NCBI GenBank assembly: GCA_019775845.1
Contig: JADQAV010000001.1
Coordinates: 186,001 to 250,000, forward strand
Length of the DNA: 64,000 bases
From: Myrmaecium sp. VS I D KN 1
Lineage: Eukaryota > Ascomycota > Dothideomycetes > Valsariales > Valsariaceae
Reading direction: 5' to 3'
A program made the translations under genes and the position numbers. Shown here piece by piece: positions 11,645 through 22,972 of this stretch (the first letter of the stretch is position 1; each line of letters begins with the position of its first letter). A model generated the notes under the pieces. The model worked only from the letters and a program-made list of their open reading frames with translations. It was not told where the DNA came from and made no database searches.

Positions 11645-12798
11645 AGGAAAGGTGAGCTCAGGTAAAGCCCGTTCAGAAAAGGTCGGAGATGGGTTGGTGA
11701 TGGTGGTGATTGAGTGTGGTTTGCGACACACGTGGAGATCATGAATGGTTAGGTTATGGGCCGGGTTGTTCGGGTCGAATATGGCTCGGCGGATTTTCTC
11801 TGCATGAGCGCACCCATGCGCGTGATTTGGAACCAAAAGAAGGCCGAAGGAGGCCGCAATCAATTGATTACATGAATGAATGAATGACGAACTAAATTCC
11901 AATCCATCATTATTGGTGCATGAATTTTGTTTTTCTTTTTTTTTAAACCCTTTCTTCTGGCCTTCAGACTTTCATATTTTTGGTTTAACTTTATCATTTT
12001 TTTCAATTTTGTGAAATTTTTTTTTTCGTTTTTCTTTTCCCTTCCCCCCCTTTTTTTCTTCATAATTTCGGATGAGCTCGTGCCCGCCGTTGGAGAGACT
12101 GGGAACGGTTGTAGGGGACAGAGAGGGGAGCGAAAGCCCATTAGGTAGCGTAGGAGGGATCAACGGCAAGGCTGACGATGCCGCCGCTGTCCACATTGAC
12201 CGAAGATCGGTCACACACATAATGAGCAGCACGCAGCACGCAGCAGAGCACAGCCAGAGACAGGACTTGACAGAAATACTGTCCTGCAGCGCTAGCCGAC
12301 GGATACCAGGGAGATTAAGCAGTCGGCAGCACGGGTCGCGGCAAAGAAGATAGGTTGCTCTGCTGAGCAAGCGAGGCAACAGTGATGTGGAATAACCACG
12401 CGCTTTTTGTACCACAGTCTATATCGAGCGCCAAAACTGGAAAGAGAGAGAGAGAGAGAGAAGAGGAAGAAAGTAGCCAAGAGGAAGACGGAAATTGAAG
12501 AAGGAAGGAGAAGACAGCAAGGGCAGGGGAAGGAAAATGAAGAAGGAAAACACTGTGAACGAGATGCGATGATCAAAGACAGTATAACGAAGCAGGCACT
12601 TCGGCTATAATGGAAGGGAAGGAGGAGAGAATGACATGATTGAGCTATCAGAGGGGCTGTGAAAGGGGGTATCATCGGTTTTTAGAGAGGTCGTAAACTT
12701 GTTAGAAGGCATCAGTGCATCCAAGCGTCCATCTATCCATCTATCCATCCATCCATCAGGCTCTCCGCAATAACCATGGAAGGCCCGTGAATGCTCGG
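11645..12798. other. Intergenic between convergent genes
   Basis: A long T-rich pyrimidine tract (about 11928-12062), a GA tract (12443-12462) and CATC/TCCA repeats (about 12727-12758) are present. No gene is seen. Confidence 0.65.
12443..12462. repeat. GA dinucleotide microsatellite
   Basis: Near-perfect GA run continuing into purine-rich sequence on the right. Confidence 0.85.
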
Positions 12799-14211
12799 TC
12801 AGTAATCTTCTTCGCATTCGCCATCTTCCTCGCTATCGGTGAGACTGTTGTCCGTGAAACCATCTTCCAGGTTCCTGCGAGGGATTCCGTCGCCGATCTT
12901 CCATCCTCCCTCGCCGTCCTCCTCGATTAGTCCCTCACGAATCAAGTACGCGCGGAGCTGGAGGTCTTCTCGCCACTGATGCACAATATCCGGATTGCCA
13001 CATATCCTCTTGTCCTTCTCCATATGTCTGCCGACATGCTCCATCCGCTCTTCCCAGCTAGTGGGTCCCTTGAAGGTCCGGTCGCAGAACATGCAACCGC
13101 TCCTCTGGGGCGATTGCCTCACGACTTGGTAACAGCGTTCCTGCACGTCGGGTAGCATTTCTTCCGTGATCGACTCCGTGGGGCGGACCCGAGTGTGACT
13201 GCCGACTGGGGCAACGTGCATCCGGCGTAAATGCTGAGTGAAGAGGTCCTTGCGGTTGAAGTCATTGTACCAAACCTCGGTACTGTCAGCATTGATACCG
13301 GCAGACGCGACACAGGACGCAAGGTCGCAGCGCCAGAAGCCCAACCGAATATGCTGGGTGCTGACGTGTCTTTTCCATTCGTTTTTGGAAGCAAAGGTTG
13401 ATGAACAATTGTATGGAGCAAGGGGGCATATGAAAGGGCGCGCGGCAGCGGTGCTCTTGTGCGTTTGGCCATTCCTGTTGAAGGTGCTGCTAGAGGCGGT
13501 AGCAGCATTAGAGGAAGCACGAGAACGCTTGCGGATGCGGGCTGCTCTAGCAACGTCATGGGTGCTTGCCATAGGTTTCTTGAGCCCAACCATACCCTGG
13601 GGGTTGCGGAAGGTGCGTTTCTTGCTAGTCGAGGTGGACCTTGGCTTCCAGTCAGAGTCCGATGCGTCGCCGCTCGACTGGTGAGATCGACCGGATTCGA
13701 CGTCCAAAAAGCAATCAGCAAGCATCTCACGCTTGCGAGGCTGAGGTTCGCTGTATGGCATGGCTATCGGCGGACGGCCACTATAGGAGCGATTTTCACC
13801 GTACATCTCGGCTCCCTCAATCTCTGGACCAGATACGACCTTGTTTTCCTGGTGGTTCTCTATATCTCGTAAAGCGATACCGGCTCCGGAAATGGGATCA
13901 AGCTGGGGAAAATAGGTGGTGGGGTGTTGTTGGTCGAAATAAGGGGCATTCTTGGTGTTGTCAGGCAGCGACTCGACGGAATAAATTTGTGCACATTGTG
14001 AAAGCCTCGTAGCCTCGCTCGAAACCGCACTCCATGACGAAGAACACGGTGAGTCCTGGCGGTCAGATCTGTCGACCATCTGCCACGGAATATGTTGCTC
14101 TGAAGCTTGACGAAAATCGGCTAATGACTGCAGAAAGCCGCTCCTTGAGGTGAAATCGAAACCCGGGGGGATCAGTTCTGCTGCGTATAGTTGCTCTTCC
14201 AACCGATCCAT
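12799..14211 (-). CDS. C2H2 zinc-finger transcription factor, 470 aa
   Basis: Intronless gene for a probable nuclear DNA-binding regulator. The N-terminal 180 residues are low complexity with acidic and Ser-rich parts. A basic region follows (KKRTFRNPQG, RIRKRSRASS), a likely nuclear signal. Finger 1 is at residues 262-287 (C-x6-C-x17-H-x4-H, with the core FASKNEWKRH). A second Cys/His unit spans about 295-332 and ends FNRKDLFTQHLRRMH. A third is at about 373-396 (CMFC..WEERMEHVGRH). The order, finger, then W-x-C with an FxRKDxFxxHLxxxH helix, then CxxC..W..H..H, is a common fungal arrangement shared by the genes at 22973 and 28936. The C-terminus is acidic (EEDGECEEDY). Start: first ATG of the frame. 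DNA target unknown. Confidence 0.85.
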   Translation of the reverse strand: MDRLEEQLYAAELIPPGFDFTSRSGFLQSLADFRQASEQHIPWQMVDRSDRQDSPCSSSWSAVSSEATRLSQCAQIYSVESLPDNTKNAPYFDQQHPTTYFPQLDPISGAGIALRDIENHQENKVVSGPEIEGAEMYGENRSYSGRPPIAMPYSEPQPRKREMLADCFLDVESGRSHQSSGDASDSDWKPRSTSTSKKRTFRNPQGMVGLKKPMASTHDVARAARIRKRSRASSNAATASSSTFNRNGQTHKSTAAARPFICPLAPYNCSSTFASKNEWKRHVSTQHIRLGFWRCDLASCVASAGINADSTEVWYNDFNRKDLFTQHLRRMHVAPVGSHTRVRPTESITEEMLPDVQERCYQVVRQSPQRSGCMFCDRTFKGPTSWEERMEHVGRHMEKDKRICGNPDIVHQWREDLQLRAYLIREGLIEEDGEGGWKIGDGIPRRNLEDGFTDNSLTDSEEDGECEEDY

Positions 14212-16957
14212 GGTCGGTAGGTTGAAAACCGTACAGGGAGCTAGTTGTAGTGACTGATGACATAAACCAGCCTGCTAAGTGCCGGTATGTCTCGACTATC
14301 ACAGGAGCTTAGAGGTGTTATTTGCCTGCTGATCACGGAGTGCTTCTCTGAACAGCCTGCATCAACCTAAACATCGGATGGATGGATTCTCATCGGCAAA
14401 GCCTCTTTCTGTGGCTGAGGGAGTTGTTTGTAGGGTTGAAGTGCGCTCTATTTTCGGTTGGTACTCCCAAGACGTTGGACGTTTGTGTGACCCGAATGTG
14501 ATCACGACAGATATGTTCATTAAGTGACTTCAAATGGACAAAATGCCTTCGATGAGCGAGGATAGTTCAGGTTCATTCGTCTCGACGATGTTTTCGGGAC
14601 GATGGGGAGATCCAGGATCGACCAGTATATGTAGCAGTGTTCTCGTGGAGTCATAGGAGGATGAAAATGTTATGCAATGTTATGACGATGTACCAAAGTC
14701 AACAGTGGTGGCTTTAGTCAAAAGCTGATGTGGCGAAGCAAACTGCATGCATTTTCTCGGGAGCTTAAGTTATCCTTGAGGACAGCAGGGGGTAGAAACA
14801 ACGGAGCTGCTCCGCCTTCGAGCAGGTGCTAGGTTGCTCTCAGACAGCCAGACCACAGATATACAAAGTCATCTTTATGATGAAGGAACGGGCCTTGGGA
14901 GTGCAGGAAGAGCCGCACAGAAGGAGCGCTTCCAACGGACGTTGAGGGATGGCTCCCCTGTCAAGGTGAGTGAACATAAGGAGGCACGACGAAGCGGCCC
15001 CTGCAGGCTCCGGTCAGCGCGCAAGAGGCCGTGGTTGGGGGCAGAGGAGTCGGCCAGCTCAGCAAGCCCTGTGAATCAGCAAAGTCCCGCGGTTCTGGGA
15101 AAATCGTGCCCCTCCGATCCGGGCGGTCGTGGACCAGGGTGCGGTATGATGGGACGGATGCGAAGGAGATGCGAAGATCAAAAACAGGATGTGCGGAAGC
15201 GATCACTGCCAGACTGGGCCCTGCTGGCGCAGGATGCTGAGCACGCATCGAGGCGGTTTGCAGCCCGCAATGGCGACCTTGGACTGTATTCGCAAGGAAT
15301 GCTACCTAGGCAGGCCGGGGCCATGCTGCGAGGCGTTTGCAATCTCGCGTGGGCTCGAGCTGCAGTACCCCTTCAAGCCGGGAGAGGTTGCGTGAGAGAG
15401 CATGGAAGTGGAGACATGAGGCAGAGGCAGAGGGATGAAGAGCGTGCAGTGTCGTACACGCATGCACCTAGCACTGGACTGCGCCCGTACCGACCACCAT
15501 CTAGAAAGGGGAGAGAGAGAGAGCCAAGAACAAAAGAAAGAGAAAAAAGCAAGAGAGGGCTAGAATAGAACGGAGAGGATGTGGTGGAGATTGGAGGTAA
15601 GATGTGAGAGGTTAGAAGTTGGGAAGTGGGAGGTGGGAGGTGGGAGGTGGGCAGTGGCAGATGGGGGCGGCTGTCAGAGTCCGGGCCAGGGCTAGCCCGA
15701 GCTGGTGGAGGAAATGGCCAAGGGGCGCTGAGACTGGTGGCAGTGGAGGCAGCTGGAGAACGGAAGGGGAGGGGAAGACAATCCCGCAGCAGTCAGACGG
15801 GCCAACAACCAGCCAGCAGCCAACAGCCGACAGTCCACGCCAAACGCCATGATAGTCGCCATCTCGGAGGGGTACAGGGCTGGGGAGGGGCGGCTCCGTC
15901 CTCCCATTGGCGGCACGACGGCCGACCTGTCTGTCTGTCCATCCATGGATGATGGCTTGAACAGCAGCGAGGCACCCGACCTTGCTGGTTGCATACCTGA
16001 GCACCCCTGCCGCCTCGAGAAAACGTAGAGAGCAGCAGGTCGTTGCCTAGGTATCTCCCTGACCCTCCTCCCCCTCCCACTGCCCTGCCCACCCCGCCCG
16101 CCCGCATCGCTACCAAATTGCTTTTTCTCTCATCTCCTTGTCATCGGTGAGGACAGGGGAGGCGCGCTAGGGTCGGGCGGCATACCGAAGGAACGGGGCG
16201 TCGCGTCGTGGCGGCATCGCGGCGTTGGGGCAGGGCAGGGCACCTCAGGGCAGGTGCAGGGCATCGGGGGCGGGGTGGAGGGAGGTTAAGGTTGGGGGCC
16301 TGGATGGCGAAGGGCGAGGGGAAGCGAGGGGAGAGACGTGAGCGTCGAAGGACCCGACCGCGATGGCGCATACAGCATTGGCAAGCGCTTCTGGCTCACT
16401 CACACATCTTCGCCCTCCGAGGTCGTCCCCCCACGCAACACGCTTGCCGGCGGCCATCCGTGACACCTCCCATCTGATTCTCGTTGTGTCAAGAGTGCAT
16501 CCGGGCAACTAAGTTGATGATAGGGCACGCCCCGTCGTGCTGATGTCAGCAGCTGTCCTCGCAATCAGTTCATTGCTTTTTTCTACTCCTGCTAGTCGTG
16601 GCTATGGCACGGTTCCGACCCTACGCACTGAAGTAGACGTCTATCTATGTATATTGCCAGGTGGGTACCGAGAGGCCTCTCAGCCATTTGGCTGCAAGAG
16701 GCTTTTCGCGCTCTCCATGAAGTGAATGGCGTATGCTGTAGAAAAGACCCGTCGCGCACGCGCTTCCCAGCGAGGGGCCGGTGCTCTGTGCCTGCGCCAC
16801 GTTCCATCGGCATTGGCTTCAGTTCCCTTGTGCAGAACGCGAGGGTGTGCCTGAGCTGCCCACACAAGGACATCAGATGGCTCGGGGCTGCTTGCGGATC
16901 GTGGCGTCATTTCGGCGTCTCATTGCTGGCCATCCAGTCGAGAATGCCCCAGTCTCT
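14212..16957. other. Gene-poor interval
   Basis: Only overlapping shadow frames are seen. The longest forward frame (14834-15568) has no ATG near its start and a biased, low-complexity composition. GGTGGGA repeats lie at about 15623-15660 and GA runs near 15508-15530. The left end probably holds the promoter of the C2H2 gene and the right end the 3' flank of EMC3. Confidence 0.55.
15623..15660. repeat. AGGTGGG heptamer repeat
   Basis: Three to four units of AGGTGGG with degenerate flanks; G-rich on the + strand. Confidence 0.8.
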
Positions 16958-17942
16958 CTACCTCGATTGAGCTAGAAGGCGTTTCTCTATGTCGTCCAGA
17001 ATGAACCAGTGCTCAATGACCTCGAGGTTTTCCGCTTCGCTCTGAAACAGTTTGTCGGGGTCTTGCTCCGGGCCCATAATTCCCGCCGCGGGATTCATCT
17101 GGGCCATTTGCTGGTTGACCTGGCTAGCAGCTGCAAGGATCATGTGAGCTCACTACCGATCAAAGCACTGTGACCTCATCAAATTCGCGAACTTACCGTT
17201 GTTGCTTCCAAGGATGAAGTTGTAGACCGGTTGTAGGCCGAACAAGGTCAAGAAATACCATGACAGGCTGGACACCCAGCGGACATCCAGCTCCCGAGTT
17301 CCAACACCGGACTGGAGCATTGACTTGAACTGGGGGGTCAAGGGAAAAGGGAGTTTCACTGCGCAGATGTGTGGTCAGCTCTCCGTCTACCAATGACCTC
17401 AAAACCGCAGGACGAGCAGCCATATGGGTCTGCCTGCAACCACTTACTAATCACATAACCAGAGAAGAAAGCATTGATCCACCCCATGATCAACGTCTGC
17501 GGGACCATCATCGCGACATTGCCCTTCATCATGCCCATCATACCCTCCATCATCGCCGGGTCTGTCATGGGGTTGGGCCGACCCTTTCCTCGGTTCTCCG
17601 GATCAGCGAGGAACTTCCCTTCCTTGAAGGCTTCGGTCAGGTACGCTCTGCGGCTTTGGAAGGAGGACGCCGAGATCTGGCAGGCGTTGTTGCGCAGGTT
17701 GACGGCGCGCATGAGGGCGCGGGCCTGCCGGATCTGCGGGAGCGGTTGCTTCTTGGGCGAGCTTTGCAACAGGACCATGGCGTAATGGCGGAGGATGCCC
17801 GTCAGGATCATGACCACCGTGATCGGGAGAAGGATCCAGTAGCTATTCCGCAACGTTAGGTGGACGTTTGCTCGAGGTGCGGTTCCGCCACTTACAAGAG
17901 CGCTGGATCCCGGTGGATCGACTGCTCGATCGGCTGCGCCAT
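16958..17942 (-). CDS. EMC3: ER membrane protein complex subunit 3
   Basis: EMC3 is the Oxa1/YidC-related core subunit of the ER membrane protein complex, which inserts tail-anchored and multipass proteins. Four exons: 17942-17896, 17842-17448, 17358-17197, 17130-16958, giving 258 aa, the usual size. Junctions are in phase with GTAAGT-type donors. The N-terminus MAQPIEQSIHRDPAL is followed by membrane segment 1 (WILLPITVVMILTGILRHY), a basic cytosolic helix region (QIRQARALMRAV), a Met-rich stretch (MMEGMMGMMKGN), membrane segment 2 (VPQTLIMGWINAFFSG) and segment 3 (SWYFLTLFGLQPVYNFILG). LPFPLTPQFKSMLQ between segments 2 and 3 is a family hallmark. The gene is transcribed divergently from SPC2, another ER protein-biogenesis gene. 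Confidence 0.95.
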
Positions 17943-18261
17943 CTTGTTGAAGAGCCGTCCTTCTGAGCTGCTTCCGGGATGCACTGGGGAAGCGGCGTCT
18001 CTGATGGTGGACGGTGCGTGCGGTAGGGTAGGTGAGATGTAGAGTGAGTGAGGCCGTGGGTGGAAGTAGCATCATCGGTCTTAGAGGGAAGTGGCAGGGG
18101 TCCTGCTCCGTACAATCCGCGGCCTCATCAGAACACCTCGCCGGACCCTCTCATACCTTCCTAGCTCTGAAACCCACGGAGCTCACCAGCCTCCCCAACG
18201 CAACCACGCGCATCTTTTCGACGGGCCTAGCGGTTCGACGTGGGCTTATTCTTCCGCAGCC
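17943..18261. promoter_or_regulatory. Shared divergent promoter of EMC3 and SPC2
   Basis: Only 319 bp separate the two start codons, so both promoters and both leaders must fit here. No TATA box stands out. The co-regulation idea is inference from spacing and related function. Confidence 0.6.
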
Positions 18262-19174
18262 ATGTCTTCCACTACCAAGATCGCGGTGTACTCCCTTCCC
18301 GGTAACTTTCTGATCACTCTCCCTCCCCAAGTGCATCAAATCAATGAAGCAAGCCGCAGACCGCTAACCTTGGGACGGCCCCTCAGACCTCAAAAGCACG
18401 ACCGACGATGTGCTCCCGAACTACCTCAACAGCCTGAAGTTCCGGCGGACGCACCGACTGGGCGACGTCCGCCTCGTCCTGGGCTACGTGGTCGTCGCCA
18501 TCGCCGGCGCGCTCTTCTACTTCGACTATAAGCTCGGCTGGGATGCCACGAAGCCATGCACTGGCCCGGCCGTCGCGCTGTATTTCCTCCTCAACGGCGC
18601 GCTGACCTACTGGATATGGATGGTCGAGAAAGGCTGCATCTACGAGGGCGAAACCAAAGACGGCGTAAAGGTACCTCCTCCCTTGCTGCCGGGACTGCTT
18701 TTTTCTTGATCTGTCCCGCAGCGCCCAACAGCTGTTCTCTCCTTCCCTTTTCAACGAGCAAAGAGACAGAGCGCTAACGCACACCCGCTCCTCCCGCAGA
18801 TCCGCATCCACTCCCGCACCGAGAAGCACAGCCCGGTCTACCACCTCACCGTCCGCTTGACGCCGTCCCCCAGCGCCCACGGCGCATCTCTGCCGGAGGA
18901 GATCCGCCTCTCCGCCCCCTTCGCCCGCTGGTTTTCCGCGGACGGCCGGTTCGTCGCTAAACCCTTCCAGCAATTCCTCGCATCTGGCATCCCGCCCGTC
19001 GGCGCGGCCGACCCGCAGAACGTCGTCGAGGAGATCGGCCGGGGTAGCCGGATCGAGGAGGCCGGCAGCACGACGACGACGGCGGCGGCGGCGGAAACAA
19101 TTCAAGGGGTCTACGAATTCGTTCAGCGGGAAGCGGCTGCGAAGGGGAAGGGGAAGGCGAGGAGAAAGACGTAG
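18262..19174 (+). CDS. SPC2: Signal peptidase complex subunit 2 (SPC25 family)
   Basis: SPC2/SPCS2 is a non-catalytic subunit of ER signal peptidase that contacts the translocon. Three exons: 18262-18301, 18387-18670, 18800-19174, giving 232 aa in phase. The first coding exon is only 40 nt (MSSTTKIAVYSLP). Exon 2 carries the conserved opening DLKSTTDDVLPNYL and two closely spaced membrane helices (LVLGYVVVAIAGALFYF and ALYFLLNGALTYWIW) joined by a short loop, the typical hairpin with both ends cytosolic. The C-terminal domain contains HSRTEKHSPVYHLTV and a WFSADGRFV segment typical of the family. The protein ends in a basic tail (KGKGKARRKT). Confidence 0.95.
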
Positions 19175-19764
19175 GGCGGGCGGATAGGGTTGTGCTGGGC
19201 GGGAAGTCGGGGGGCGGGGGCGAAACCCGGAACGAGCGGGCTCTGCTACCGGGATAGAGAACGCCCGAAAAAAGGGAGTGTAACGGATATCATCTTGGTT
19301 TTGGGGTCACGCATAGAACCCACACACACACATGGTTTTAGCGAAGAGAGAGAGAGAGAGGCAGAGTATTGGTCATGCATGAATTATTCCGTGTAGATAC
19401 AGAAATGCTCCCCAACATCGCTCAAACTCCCCAAACCCTGAAGTAACAGACAGATGGTTCCAGCGCCACACCAAGATGCGAAAGAAAACCCGATGAGTCC
19501 CCAGCCCACTCTTCGCCTTCGATGGAGAAGATCTCCCGGGACTCCCACTTCAGCTAGTCCCTTCCAAGGAAACGAAGAAGAATATCCAACCCGGTTTGCA
19601 AGTAGACAAGTTTGAAAGAGAACAGGTAAAAAAAGGAAAATGCAAGAGGATATGGGCACGCTCCAGCATGCCTGAAGAATGAACCCGAATAACCAGATGA
19701 TAGACCATGATATGTGACCCAACTCCGCTCAAGAAGGGTTAGTTTCCTTCCTTCACCCCTTCCT
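19175..19764. other. Intergenic between convergent genes
   Basis: Contains a CA run near 19318-19332 and a GA run near 19342-19362. The rest shows no gene and probably holds the two 3' UTRs. Confidence 0.65.
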
Positions 19765-20916
19765 TCATTCATCCATCTCCATCATGCTGAGCAGGTCCAG
19801 TTCCGTCTTGACGATGCGTTCGAACTCGGCCCGCTCGATGCCGGCCGCCATCGCCAGGCGGAACAGGCTCTTGATGTCGGTGCTGATGTGCTTCTTGATG
19901 CCCAGCTCGGCCTGCGAGTGCGTGCGCGCCCGGTGCTCCAGCCGCGCCACCGAGCCGGAGCTGCTCGAGGACCGCGACGAGGTCGTGGGAGGGGAGATGG
20001 GTCGGGGGGCGTGGACGACGGGGAGAGTGGGTTGGGAGGCCTCGACCGTGCCATTGATGCCGTTTCCGTTTACCGATGGCTCCTTGCGTGATGGTTCGGT
20101 GTGCGGGGTTACGGCGGGCTTGGACTCGTTACCGAAGGAGATGGCATTCCCGTTGAGAGTGGAGGCGCCTTGTTCGGGAACTTCTTCGGCAGGGTCATGC
20201 GGGTCCATGGCTAGTTGCACCTCTTCGGCATAACGAGCAAAGTATTCGAGTTCAGAACTGGCAGGCCCTAACCGGGGCGCTGGCGATCGTTTTGCGGGAG
20301 TCCTTGCGGGAGTCCTCCCCGGCGTTCGATCGTAGGACGCCCAGTAATCGTCGTCGTCCTCGTCATCCACGTCGGCGGCAGGGTGGTGGGAAGGGGCATG
20401 GAGACTATTCCCGTTGGTAGCGGCACCATTCGTAGCAGCTCCGGTCACTGTCTGGGCCTTCTCCATGTTTTCGACCCAATTCGTCCCGTCCTCCGCGTCC
20501 GCCAGTGCCCGCAGCTCGGCCACACGCCAGCCGGTTTCGTCGCCCATGCACCACAGATACAGGACCACGAAACCCCATTCAGTCAGGTCCAGGCGGGCAT
20601 GTAATGTCTCCGCATCCAACCGTCTGTATTTCACCGGTCCCGTCTCCGGAATCTCAATCTCGCCCGAGGAAGGGTGCGGCTCGAGCTCGATGCCGCCAAT
20701 CAGTTTAGGCAGCTTGGCTGCGCGAGACGGGTCCCAGCTGAGCAATTGCAGCCAGGCGTTTGGGGCAGCATTGTCGGCCGCGAGGAGACGGACCCTCTGG
20801 CGCAGGACGGGAGAGAGGAGCGGAAGGATCCCTGGTGGAGGGGCCGGAGAAGAAAGACAAGCTAGCAGAGGGGGGAGAAGGTCTAGCGGTTGAGGGACAG
20901 TGATTTGCTGCGCCAT
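19765..20916 (-). CDS. Fungal protein of unknown function, 383 aa
   Basis: I do not recognise a named family. The N-terminal half (residues 1-150) looks folded: a leucine/proline-rich start, then WLQLLSWDP, a KYRRLDAETLHARLDL segment and an EWGFVVLYLWCMGDE helix. The second half is low complexity with an acidic DDEDDDDYWASYD block near residue 190, TPGRTPARTPAKR repeats that look like proline-directed phosphorylation sites, and Ser runs. The last 55 residues look folded again (HISTDIKSLFRLAMAAGI, then a Glu/Leu-rich helix). The DDDYWxSYD type of motif recurs in my memory of fungal hypothetical proteins, which is weak support for conservation. Intronless, cytosolic by lack of signals. Start: first ATG of the frame. 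Confidence 0.8.
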   Translation of the reverse strand: MAQQITVPQPLDLLPPLLACLSSPAPPPGILPLLSPVLRQRVRLLAADNAAPNAWLQLLSWDPSRAAKLPKLIGGIELEPHPSSGEIEIPETGPVKYRRLDAETLHARLDLTEWGFVVLYLWCMGDETGWRVAELRALADAEDGTNWVENMEKAQTVTGAATNGAATNGNSLHAPSHHPAADVDDEDDDDYWASYDRTPGRTPARTPAKRSPAPRLGPASSELEYFARYAEEVQLAMDPHDPAEEVPEQGASTLNGNAISFGNESKPAVTPHTEPSRKEPSVNGNGINGTVEASQPTLPVVHAPRPISPPTTSSRSSSSSGSVARLEHRARTHSQAELGIKKHISTDIKSLFRLAMAAGIERAEFERIVKTELDLLSMMEMDE

Positions 20917-22972
20917 GATAGACTACTTCGTCCTGAAGCAATCTTAGGATATTTGTGATTTGGATGAGGCGTGCTTGAGGATATTCGAGGCGATCGGATT
21001 GCACAAAGAATCGGTGTTGCACGATCACATGCAGATATCCACAGGCGGGGAGAACGGGAATGAATTCTGCAAGTTGTCGCCGCGTATCCGCAGAGAGGAT
21101 AGAGACAATCTGCTTGAGCTGATGGTATGGTATGCTGGAAGAGAAGACGAGATAGGCCAGAGGGAGTGCGTACTTGTAGGAGAGGAGGAGGAGGAGGAGG
21201 AGGAGGGAAGGGAGGAGGATCACAGTGTGAAGCAGCAGCTCCCCACTATTGCATGCCATCCTTCCGTCCGAAGGGGTCCACGCTCCACACGCCAAGCGTG
21301 GGCGTGCTAAAGGGAACACCGCGCCGGCTTTTTCCCCGCCTTCGTCATCACCTAGATTGTCAACTACGGGAGGGAAAGGTCCTCGGAGGGAAGCCCGGAC
21401 CCCTTCCCGTCGACCTTCTCCACGGCGTACCACGGGCAACCCTACATACTAGTAGGTAGGTACCTAGTAACGACATACCTACATTGTACCTTAACAGACA
21501 TGGAGGAGCATCGTGAATCCGACCACACTTCTACTTAATGATCAGTGTAGCGCTCACCACGACTGCATCTTCATCATGTGTGTGCTCCCAAGACGGGGAT
21601 GGCATCCGCAACACGCACTCCGCGGGAGTACTCCACGTCTGTCTGTTACTCCTACGGACCGATCGATGCACCCGGCGCACTCGGCTCTTGGGCGAGGTGC
21701 AGTCGATGTCAGTTCATATGTCAGGAGCTCCTCAATTAATATACTGAGACCTGTTTGGATCTCAGACGGCTACCGTGCAAGGCTTTCTTTTGTTACACAG
21801 AGTACGGAGTACCTATCTCACTTGATAAGCAACGACAATATCACTCAACGCCATACCAAATCACTGCTGCCGTTCACGTACCGGACCACCCAGACGGCTG
21901 TGGCTGCGCACCCGTTGACTTCCATTGAATGCTCGGGTATGTGGCACAGGCTGCTGCGCCTCAAGGCCTTGAGGCGCACCATGCCGAGCGAGATTAAAAC
22001 CCACCTAACCTCCTGCGCTGCAATTCTGCCTCGGCCCGTCTCCCGACTGTGAACCTCTCATAATCGGTTTCAGTTAACTTCTCCAGCCTTAGGAGTAGCA
22101 TGACGTTCGATACACTCTTGCCCGGGCCCAAATACGGCTAATAAGCCTTGCAAGCAGGATGCTTGACCTCCTTGCCATGAGACTCGCTGTACGGCTCGTG
22201 GCCCCCACCTCACCGCCGGTCAGAGGATTGGTCAGCCCTGGTGAGTCGCTGTCTCCGGGCAATCTCGCTGAAGGATCATGATCTGGAGGACGGTCTGCCC
22301 GTCGTCCTGGCCGAGCAGCCTTGCCAGTTCTCAGTTAGTTTGGTGGCCGACCCAGCTAGCGAGTCGACCATAACCTGGAGTCCGTGAATCGGACGGCCCT
22401 GGTTTGCGACATCCGGCCCGCCTCCTCTGCGCTCCGTGCAACTCTGCGGCCGGCGCGCTCCCCTCACGTCGAGTCCCACCTGCTGTTGTGCCCCTCGATT
22501 TTCTCCTCAGAGTCGGACTGGGTGGCTTCGCTGTTGCGGCGGCTTTAGGCGAACTGATCCCTGCACTGCACTGGGCGCAACCGCCGACCCTCACAGCAAA
22601 GCTCACCACCATGTTCTGTCATCTCATCTCTCCCTCCTGACTCCTGACCCCGAAACAACTCGACCTATGTACCTTCGGACCTTCTCCTTGCAATCAACAC
22701 AGCTTCTCGCGCGACCTGCATTCCGCTTGCCTCTTGCTCCGGCCATTCTAGTCAGCTTCGAACCACGGCGCATGGCTGTCATCTTGGTCTGATCGAGTGC
22801 AGTGTCCGTTCGGCCGCGTGCTCCCCTCCCACCCTGGCGGAGGAGACGGTTGAATCCACCATTAGTCCAGGAACTCGGCCATACTTTCGACTTTCTACGG
22901 AGCCAAGAAGTGTGCTTTCCGTGACTTTCCTCACCATAGCCTACCGCAAACAGGGCTTCTTCAGCGGCGCCA
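20917..22972. other. Intergenic and long leader of the 1300-aa C2H2 gene
   Basis: Contains a GGA repeat (about 21181-21205), a GTAC-motif island (about 21446-21492), and, near the right end, a 41-codon upstream frame listed separately. A forward frame at 21513-22052 shows no recognisable protein character, so I do not call it. Confidence 0.5.
22667..22792 (+). other. Candidate upstream ORF (41 codons)
   Basis: It starts at an ATG 306 bp before the next gene and ends at TGA. The peptide begins MYLRTFSLQSTQLLARPAFR, which is basic and amphipathic, like a mitochondrial presequence. It may be a translated uORF or chance. Confidence 0.3.

Noticed and set aside
10478-14211. SDR beside a transcription factor as a possible secondary-metabolite cluster
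   Set aside because: No polyketide, peptide or terpene synthase, P450 or transporter nearby; neighbours are housekeeping genes.
14834-15568. 244-codon + strand frame in the gene-poor interval
   Set aside because: No ATG near its beginning, biased composition, purine-repeat end, and nothing resembling a known protein.
21513-22052. 179-codon + strand frame
   Set aside because: No recognisable features or conserved-looking segment; overlaps other equal-length shadow frames.
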